A DNA stretch of 5,010 nucleotides from Cyanobacteria bacterium UBA8803. GTDB taxonomy: Bacteria; Cyanobacteriota; Cyanobacteriia; Cyanobacteriales; Coleofasciculaceae. The position numbers and the translations under genes were made by a program. The stretch spans positions 870-5,879 of the forward strand of contig DNXU01000585.1 in the NCBI GenBank assembly GCA_003505715.1, given 5' to 3'. Under the pieces are notes generated by a model. It did not search any database. It was given only the letters and a program-made list of their open reading frames with translations, and was not told where the DNA came from. Of this stretch, positions 1 to 5,010 are shown one piece after another (within the stretch, counting starts at the first letter, position 1; every line of letters begins with the position of its first letter).

Positions 1-50
1 CTAAACCCGCCCCTACAGATATGATGGGTGTTTAACCGGACTTGATATAA
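1..50. repeat. Probable fragment of an interspersed cyanobacterial intergenic repeat
   Basis: The non-coding left edge contains AACCCGCCCCTACA at 4-17 and AACCGGACTTGATATAA at 34-50. Both resemble short sequences that I recall recurring between genes in many filamentous cyanobacterial genomes, the first often as one arm of an inverted repeat. AAACCC at 3-8 can also pair with GGGTGTTT at 26-33 if one base is bulged out, giving a weak stem-loop just downstream of the methyltransferase stop. The element is cut by the window edge, so its length and its second arm cannot be seen. The assignment rests on memory of similar sequences, not on a search. Confidence 0.4.
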
Positions 51-75
51 TTTGTTGTGTCCCTATACCTGTTCT

Positions 76-876
76 CTATTTCGTTGCCACCACGGCCAAA
101 TTCCAGGCAAACCGCTTCATAAAGGGAATCTTTTTCAAAAGGCGATCGCATTTCTCTAACTGCCGATAGGTGGGTTTGAGCCTCTGATGTTCTAGGATAA
201 TTTTCTTCCAGTAGCGTTCCTGATTAGGGTTAACTTTTTCAATTAAATAGAATTGCAAGAAAATCCAGAGAGTAGCTAGCCAAAAGGTATCGGCAGCGGT
301 GTGTGAAAAAAGGGACTTGACATAATTGATGATATTAATATCCAGCGGGGTTTCATCTTCGGTGCGCACCTCGGTAGCCATGCGTCGATAAACATTGATG
401 ATGGGATTATGCTTGAGGGGGTCCCAAAAACAGGCTTTTCCTCCCGGCTTCAGGACTCGATGCATTTCTCGCAAAGTTATTTTGGGGTCTGGAATGTGGT
501 GCAATAAATTTGAGGCGTAGACAAAATCAAACGTATTGTCCTCGAAATCCAAAGCCATAGCATTAGCTGTTTTGCCCTCAATTTGGACGCCGTTAGCTGC
601 TGCTAATTTCAGTGCCACTTCTACCATTCCTGGCGAATAGTCAGCAGCTATGCAATTAGCTCCTTGGGTGGCAAAATAGACGCTATTTTCACCAGCACCG
701 CAGCCCAAGTCCAACAGCAACTTACCTTGAAGTTCTCCCATCTGTCGGAGGATGAATCGGTTTTCCGGTGCCGTGCAGGCTTCAAAATAGTCGGCGACCC
801 GGATGCCATCAACATCAATGGCTGCTGCCCAAGCATCATGGAATTGGCGCTCTTTGCGGAAAGTTTCGTCTAACAT
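76..876 (-). CDS. Class I SAM-dependent methyltransferase, substrate unknown
   Basis: The 266-residue product shows a Rossmann-type methyltransferase core at about residues 50-150. The glycine-rich SAM-binding loop (motif I) is LLLDLGCGAGENS at 53-65. The acidic residue expected at the end of strand 2, which contacts the SAM ribose, is Asp79 in AADYS. NAMALDF at 105-111 and FDFVYASNLLHHI at 116-128 match the next two motifs, and VLKPGG at 141-146 is the usual Methyltransf_11/UbiE-like signature. The core is therefore complete and probably active. Residues 150-266 form a C-terminal extension with an aromatic, hydrophobic stretch at about 197-213 and a basic tail, which could bind a lipid or membrane-associated substrate (inference). 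The ATG lies one base past the stop of the upstream membrane-protein gene and has no Shine-Dalgarno sequence, so translation is probably coupled. The stop is TAG. The acceptor could be a lipid, quinone or sugar; the sequence does not decide. Confidence 0.93.
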   Translation of the reverse strand: MLDETFRKERQFHDAWAAAIDVDGIRVADYFEACTAPENRFILRQMGELQGKLLLDLGCGAGENSVYFATQGANCIAADYSPGMVEVALKLAAANGVQIEGKTANAMALDFEDNTFDFVYASNLLHHIPDPKITLREMHRVLKPGGKACFWDPLKHNPIINVYRRMATEVRTEDETPLDINIINYVKSLFSHTAADTFWLATLWIFLQFYLIEKVNPNQERYWKKIILEHQRLKPTYRQLEKCDRLLKKIPFMKRFAWNLAVVATK

Positions 877-877
877 T

Positions 878-3097
878 TTATCGGGATAGGGATTTTTGCG
901 GAGATACCGTCAGTGAATTGATGTCAATCTTACAGGAATTTATTGCATCATCGCGATCGTAGCTTACGACATCAAGCATTAGGTAGGCTGGATTTTGGCC
1001 GCGAATTGATAGCTGGAAGTTGGATAAATCATCGGGGAAATATTGTTTTTGGGTGGTTGTGGTAGAGCTAAGGATTTTACCGTCTAGATCGAGCATTGCC
1101 AACCGTAGAGATAAGGGGACACAGGGGGTGTCCGGAAATTTTACCTTACCCGTGACAGTCACTTCTTCTGGTAGCGAACCCAGATAAAGAAAAGATGTGG
1201 TTGACTGGTTGGTATCATCAGCTTTTTCCAAAATGTTTGCACCAGATAGGCTGACTTCTCGTACTCCCTGAGAATGCTCGGTGGCTAACTCATAGGTGTT
1301 ATCCAAATTTTTAGTCACTAAAGACTCGGGTAGCTGCTGCTGGAAAACCATCCAATCTAATTGTCCGCCAGGTCGAGAGCCAATTTGCTGCTGCATGGCG
1401 GCTAGAGTTCGCGCTGCTGTAGCCAGCGACGTTGGACGAGTGCGCTGGTAAATGCTAACCCTAGCATCTCCCGCCAAGGTGAACTGTACGGGAAGTCGCT
1501 TGAAGTCCAGAGCAATTTCCCAATTTTGGGCAAATGCATCAAACACAACCTGAACCACATCTAGTTCTTTATTTGGCAGCCATTCACCCACAGCTACAGC
1601 CTTGGTCAGATCTGCGGGATAATCAGGTAAGGGGTTGGGAATAACGACGTACTGTGCCTGGAGTAAAGTCTCTAAGGGGTAAGCATCTTGAGAATCTACT
1701 TGGGGCGATAGTAGGATATTCAAAATCCGGTCTTCTGGTTCGTATAATGCTCGCTCTGCCGCTTTTACCATACTTAAATTGAGGTGAAGTCGCTGATATC
1801 CGACCACATAGATTGGTTCTTCGTGGGGAGCGATTTGGCGCAGGTAGTTAACTAGTCGGACGACTTCATCATAATCTTTACGAACTAAGGGCGGCATGTT
1901 GAGGGCAAATAAGGGACGGAAGGCATTATCAAACGTCCCCAGAGGAGTCAATCCCATGACAAGATTGCTAACCAGATAGCAACCAACCACACTCAGCATC
2001 ACTGTGCGCACTTTTCCGGTTAGCCTACTCCAGATTGTCCAGATGGAGGCGACTAACCCAATGGCGATGAGGGGGGTAACGTGTAGGGAATAAAAGACAT
2101 TGGCATAGCGCAGGACAACCAGCCATAAAATCATGGAAAAGATACCCCACAGGCCAATCAAACTAGCCCTAGGCCAAGCTACAGCACGAGTAATTATACC
2201 CGCCGAAAACCCAATTGCCACCAGCAGCCAGGTTACCCAGCCATAAAAGGCGGCGTATAGGTTAACCATATCCTTAAAGGGCAGGCTCCAGGAAGCGTAG
2301 AGCGTTCTATAATTGGTGGTCAGGGCTTGGTAAGTAAACTGCGGTGCGATCGCCCATAACGTGGCAAAAGTCACGGCACCGATAAAACCAATTCGTCCAC
2401 CCATGGAGAGCAAACTCCGCCAAGGGATTTGCTGCTTTTGTCGCACCTGAGCCGAGAAAAATAGCAAAGATTGGCAAGTAATGGCACAGAGCAAGGCAAT
2501 GTCACCGTAAACAAAATGGCGGCGCACCACTACAGCGAGTCCCATCGCTACACCGATTGAGGCAATTCGCCACCATTTGCTCAACTCTACATCCTGCAAA
2601 TATAGGAAAGCTGCCAGTGCAACGAAGAAAGCTCCCCCAGTATCGGGAATGCCAATCAAGGTTGGCATCCAGCTCACAGGGATGAGTAAGGTCAAGAATG
2701 CTGTTGACCAAAAAACCAGTTGCCGATAAACCGGGATGAGTTGAGTTGCGATCGCTCCCATCACCAGTGTCAAGGGTAATAGGTAGACCAAGGCGAGACC
2801 AATTTCATAAACCAGGCGGGACTTGCCAAAAATCAGGATAAAGGGAATCAGTGGCAAGGTATAGAGGCGGTTGCGTTCGTAGGCCAGGGAGTCCAGTATT
2901 AGCTTTATCGCTTCACTGGGAGAGTCGCGAAAGGTGGTGGCGATGTAGGCAGTGGCATTATACCAGTCGATCCACCAATGAAAGTTACGCTCGCTCGATA
3001 CGTACAGCGCTGCAATGGTTACCGTCATCAGCGCTAGCAAAATTAGACAGAGTAAATTAACTAAAATTTTTTGGTTAAGGTTTAAACGCTTGTGCAT
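878..3097 (-). CDS. Large polytopic membrane protein with C-terminal soluble region; GT-C glycosyltransferase-like, not firmly assigned
   Basis: I do not recognise this 739-residue protein as a named family. A first membrane helix at about 11-33 is followed by an outside loop with WWIDW at 41-45; Asp44 sits where GT-C enzymes carry their catalytic acid. Further hydrophobic segments lie near 79-91, 97-119, 126-144, 152-167, 176-195, 197-216, 232-252, 283-305, 312-329, 333-356 and 363-384. This overall pattern fits GT-C glycosyltransferases that use polyprenyl-phosphate sugars (inference). Residues 400-739 are soluble and probably extracytoplasmic. The first part (about 405-550) alternates strands and helices. 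The last part, about 610-735, looks beta-rich and could be a carbohydrate-binding-like sandwich. No canonical HDE, QEARPY or SRY motif is visible, unlike the upstream gene. The ATG has no clear ribosome site but lies about 31 bases after a predicted transcription start. The TAA is one base before the methyltransferase ATG, so these two genes form an operon. Confidence 0.9.
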   Translation of the reverse strand: MHKRLNLNQKILVNLLCLILLALMTVTIAALYVSSERNFHWWIDWYNATAYIATTFRDSPSEAIKLILDSLAYERNRLYTLPLIPFILIFGKSRLVYEIGLALVYLLPLTLVMGAIATQLIPVYRQLVFWSTAFLTLLIPVSWMPTLIGIPDTGGAFFVALAAFLYLQDVELSKWWRIASIGVAMGLAVVVRRHFVYGDIALLCAITCQSLLFFSAQVRQKQQIPWRSLLSMGGRIGFIGAVTFATLWAIAPQFTYQALTTNYRTLYASWSLPFKDMVNLYAAFYGWVTWLLVAIGFSAGIITRAVAWPRASLIGLWGIFSMILWLVVLRYANVFYSLHVTPLIAIGLVASIWTIWSRLTGKVRTVMLSVVGCYLVSNLVMGLTPLGTFDNAFRPLFALNMPPLVRKDYDEVVRLVNYLRQIAPHEEPIYVVGYQRLHLNLSMVKAAERALYEPEDRILNILLSPQVDSQDAYPLETLLQAQYVVIPNPLPDYPADLTKAVAVGEWLPNKELDVVQVVFDAFAQNWEIALDFKRLPVQFTLAGDARVSIYQRTRPTSLATAARTLAAMQQQIGSRPGGQLDWMVFQQQLPESLVTKNLDNTYELATEHSQGVREVSLSGANILEKADDTNQSTTSFLYLGSLPEEVTVTGKVKFPDTPCVPLSLRLAMLDLDGKILSSTTTTQKQYFPDDLSNFQLSIRGQNPAYLMLDVVSYDRDDAINSCKIDINSLTVSPQKSLSR

Positions 3098-3135
3098 TTC
3101 ACGGGCAAGTTTTACCGTCAGGTTTTTAGTTCTGA

Positions 3136-3164
3136 TTTATAACAAAACTTAACGCTGATGTCTA
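3136..3164 (-). promoter_or_regulatory. Candidate sigma-70-type promoter for the large membrane protein and methyltransferase genes
   Basis: On the minus strand a -35 box TAGACA (3159-3164, five of six consensus bases) is followed by a 17-base spacer and the -10 box TATAAA (3136-3141, five of six). A TGT directly before the -10 box gives an extended -10 element. Transcription would start near 3129, leaving a leader of about 31 bases before the ATG at 3097. The match is good for so short an intergenic region (3098-3248). It would let the two downstream genes be expressed independently of the upstream glycosyltransferase gene. It is a pattern match only. Confidence 0.5.
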
Positions 3165-3248
3165 ATATCGCATTCGGCTCTTCTGGAGCTTCAGTAAGTA
3201 TATTATCCTATTGACAAAAATTACTCTGGCTTAACTTGTGACGAATGA

Positions 3249-4850
3249 TTACTGCTTGATGAGTTTTCCTAGCCTTAGCTTACTGGGTTGAACGGTTTGT
3301 ATCTTGTAATTTTGCTGGTTCGCCAATTTTTCTCGTAAAGAGCGGGAAAGATTAAAGATAAATAGATCGCTAAACCCTTCCGGTATTTGAGGAATTGTTG
3401 GCTCAGTCACTAGCTGGAGCTTTGTCTTTGGATTGAGAAGATAGCTGAAAGATAGGATTTCCCCGACATTCACGTTGTAATCGCTACTGACCAGCAGAGG
3501 ACGAGGTGAACGATTAATGATTCGAGCAGCTTGGGGGTGATTATGGCTATTTTTCTTAATCCACCAAGTGTCTGCTTGAGCTATAAAAATGTTAGATACT
3601 ACTCCACAGGAAATTACAGTAACTAAAACAACTTGCCAAAGCGTTTGGGTTGAAAGCTTTGATGAAAATACTTTATCGCTTTGCTGATAGCGAAGTTTCT
3701 CAGCTAAAAGGTAGGAAACAGCTAGTTGAATTCCTAAATAGCAAGGGATTAAATAGCGGCTAACGCTTGACCGCCGTCCTCCTAATATCAAGTCGGGTAG
3801 TATTAGGGCTAAAGCATTAACTCCTATTAATAGAAAAATAAACAACCGCGTTCGTTGGGGAGCTTGGCGATAAACAAAGTATAAAGAATAGAGAATTAAT
3901 ACAAAAGCAATTGCGGGAGCAATCAGAATGTAAATTAAAGGCGCATTGGAGTCAAGATTGATATCAAAAAATAAACGAGACAGGTTGCCTAGCCAAATTC
4001 TGATTAGGGCAAACAATGGCATTTTTATAGCTGTCCAGCTTGTGACGCCGGCAACAGAGTACAAATGACTCACAAAGATGAACAGCCAGGGAAAGAAGGC
4101 TAAAAGTCCTGCGATTGCAGCTAGTATATAGGCGATCTTTTTTTGAGTTAGCCGAAACCCATCTAGTGCGGCAACATAAATGCCGTGCGCGATCGCAACA
4201 AACCCAGAAAAAAGATACGAATAGAAACTCAAAGCCAGCGTTACCGCATAAATTCCCCAATTGAGTCTAGTTGACAACCGTAGCGCTCGTAGCAAAGCGG
4301 CACTTGATAGAAGAGTAGTTACAGTCCAAAGGCTATAGGGTCGGGCTTCCTGCGCATAGAGGACGTGGAAGGGGGAGACGGATAAAACAGCGATCGCCAC
4401 CCATCCCACCAACGGGGACTCAAATAACTCCAGACAAAGCCAGTAGATGCAAGGAAAAATCAGCAAGCTAATTAGGACTGACAGGCTTCTGATGACTGCC
4501 ACGATGTTGCCGAACATGTACATCTGCACCCAGAATTTCGCCGTGACATAATAAAGCGGAAAATGCTGAGGGTTATCGATCGCCAAAGATGTTAAGGTAT
4601 CTCTTAAGCCTTTGTTGGGATTGGGACGCTGATACTTTTGTAGATCCTCGACGCCAATGACTCGTCCATCAAAAACTTGTTGCACGAATTCTTTCTGGGT
4701 GTAACCAGCTATTACTAACGACGTGTAGGTTTCGTCATGCCAGTAAACTTTGTGATCGAGATTAACGAAGCGCAAGACAATGCCTAGGACTAATAACGAG
4801 ATTGCCAAAAATCGAAACCAAGCTGTGTGCTTTGAGACAAGTTTTGTCAT
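3249..4850 (-). CDS. Glycosyltransferase family 39-like integral membrane protein (GT-C fold)
   Basis: This is a 533-residue polytopic protein, presumably transferring a sugar from a polyprenyl-phosphate donor to an acceptor on the outer face of the plasma membrane. The first helix is at about 11-29, followed by YWHDETYT at 36-43. Asp39-Glu40 are the expected catalytic acid pair of the first outside loop. HFPLYY at 96-101, AQEARPYSLW at 166-175 and SRYLIP at 364-369 match signatures I know from cyanobacterial family 39-like proteins. Further hydrophobic segments lie near 118-140, 147-160, 174-190, 200-226, 238-262, 304-327, 335-353, 365-383 and 404-424, and a soluble tail covers 426-533. Between the acid pair and HFPLYY lies a polar loop of about 55 residues (50-93) containing LQKYQRPNPNKG. 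I chose the ATG at 4848-4850. An in-frame TTG at 4854-4856 would add two residues (M-V) and cannot be excluded, since neither start has a Shine-Dalgarno sequence. The donor and acceptor are not evident. Confidence 0.92.
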   Translation of the reverse strand: MTKLVSKHTAWFRFLAISLLVLGIVLRFVNLDHKVYWHDETYTSLVIAGYTQKEFVQQVFDGRVIGVEDLQKYQRPNPNKGLRDTLTSLAIDNPQHFPLYYVTAKFWVQMYMFGNIVAVIRSLSVLISLLIFPCIYWLCLELFESPLVGWVAIAVLSVSPFHVLYAQEARPYSLWTVTTLLSSAALLRALRLSTRLNWGIYAVTLALSFYSYLFSGFVAIAHGIYVAALDGFRLTQKKIAYILAAIAGLLAFFPWLFIFVSHLYSVAGVTSWTAIKMPLFALIRIWLGNLSRLFFDINLDSNAPLIYILIAPAIAFVLILYSLYFVYRQAPQRTRLFIFLLIGVNALALILPDLILGGRRSSVSRYLIPCYLGIQLAVSYLLAEKLRYQQSDKVFSSKLSTQTLWQVVLVTVISCGVVSNIFIAQADTWWIKKNSHNHPQAARIINRSPRPLLVSSDYNVNVGEILSFSYLLNPKTKLQLVTEPTIPQIPEGFSDLFIFNLSRSLREKLANQQNYKIQTVQPSKLRLGKLIKQ

Positions 4851-4944
4851 AACCAAGAAGGATATAGAGCAATGCTAGCGCTGAACCAGGGAACGTTAAC
4901 GATGCTGCGAGCGAAAAATTGCTTTTATCCTAGCTTCCAGAAGT

Positions 4945-4972
4945 ATTTTAAACAATAGGTTGGCTGAATCAA
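4945..4972 (-). promoter_or_regulatory. Candidate promoter for the family 39-like glycosyltransferase gene
   Basis: On the minus strand TTGATT (4967-4972, four of six bases) is separated by 16 bases from TAAAAT (4945-4950, five of six). It would start transcription near 4938 and give a leader of close to 90 bases before the ATG at 4850. The rest of 4857-5010 shows no gene on either strand and no clear operator. The match is weaker than the one in the downstream intergenic region, and the true promoter could lie beyond the window. Confidence 0.3.
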
Positions 4973-5010
4973 GCGGATGTAGTGATACTAAGCTGTTCGT
5001 CATTTAAATC

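Larger units (their letters stand above)
142..4397. repeat. Dispersed HIP1 octamers (GCGATCGC), five copies
   Basis: Perfect palindromic copies are at 142-149, 2346-2353, 2748-2755, 4189-4196 and 4390-4397. Seven-of-eight variants occur at 952-959 and 4577-4584. All five perfect copies are inside coding sequence. The four in the two membrane-protein genes are read in the same frame, as Ala-Ile-Ala in hydrophobic segments (residues 249-251 and 115-117 of the large protein; 219-221 and 152-154 of the family 39-like protein). The copy in the methyltransferase gene is read as part of Cys-Asp-Arg-Leu (243-246). HIP1 abundance is a hallmark of cyanobacterial chromosomes. Confidence 0.9.

Noticed and set aside
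664..962. Short plus-strand open frames opposite the methyltransferase gene
   Set aside because: They lie antisense to a gene with clear family motifs, have low-complexity non-family sequence, and show no start signals.
3177..3189. Short hairpin GCTC-TTCTG-GAGC in the spacer, as a terminator for the family 39-like gene
   Set aside because: The stem is only four or five pairs and no T-run follows it on the minus strand.
3202..3207. GATAAT on the minus strand, as a second -10 box for the large membrane protein gene
   Set aside because: No reasonable -35 hexamer lies 16-18 bases upstream, and it is further from the gene than the better candidate.
3211..3237. TTGACA on the plus strand, as a promoter
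   Set aside because: No acceptable -10 box at 16-18 bases (the best nearby match is poor), and no plus-strand gene would be served; it would only give antisense to the family 39-like gene.
3964..4260. A 98-residue minus-strand open frame inside the family 39-like gene
   Set aside because: It is a frame-shifted shadow of the real protein, with a cysteine-rich, unlikely composition.
76..4856. A novel defence, mobile or biosynthetic system
   Set aside because: There is no nuclease, integrase, transposase, toxin or synthase domain. The content is two membrane proteins of glycosyltransferase type and one methyltransferase, which is ordinary envelope-type content.

Overview
The window looks like a cyanobacterial chromosome segment, probably from a filamentous or otherwise large-genome species. 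The best evidence is five perfect copies of the HIP1 octamer GCGATCGC (about one per kb, against roughly 0.08 expected by chance in 5 kb), plus near copies. The protein style agrees with this. All three genes lie on the minus strand, none has a clear Shine-Dalgarno sequence, and coding density is high.

In the direction of transcription (right to left), the first gene (3249-4850) encodes a polytopic membrane protein of the GT-C fold, glycosyltransferase 39-like, with a WHDE motif in its first outside loop. A 151-base spacer follows, carrying a good candidate promoter. The second gene (878-3097) encodes a 739-residue protein with about eleven or twelve membrane helices and a C-terminal soluble part of about 340 residues. 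It has a GT-C-like outline but no family signature I can name. One base after its stop codon, the third gene (76-876) begins. It encodes a class I SAM-dependent methyltransferase. The last 75 bases at the left edge are non-coding and hold what looks like part of an interspersed cyanobacterial intergenic repeat.

The second and third genes almost certainly share one transcript. The first may be read through into them or may be separate. Two lipid-linked-sugar type membrane glycosyltransferases beside a methyltransferase fit envelope glycan, glycolipid or glycoprotein modification, but nothing in the sequence identifies the substrate. I see no RNA gene, CRISPR array, insertion sequence, phage or defence gene. 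The least ordinary item is the second gene, because of its architecture and tight coupling to the methyltransferase.
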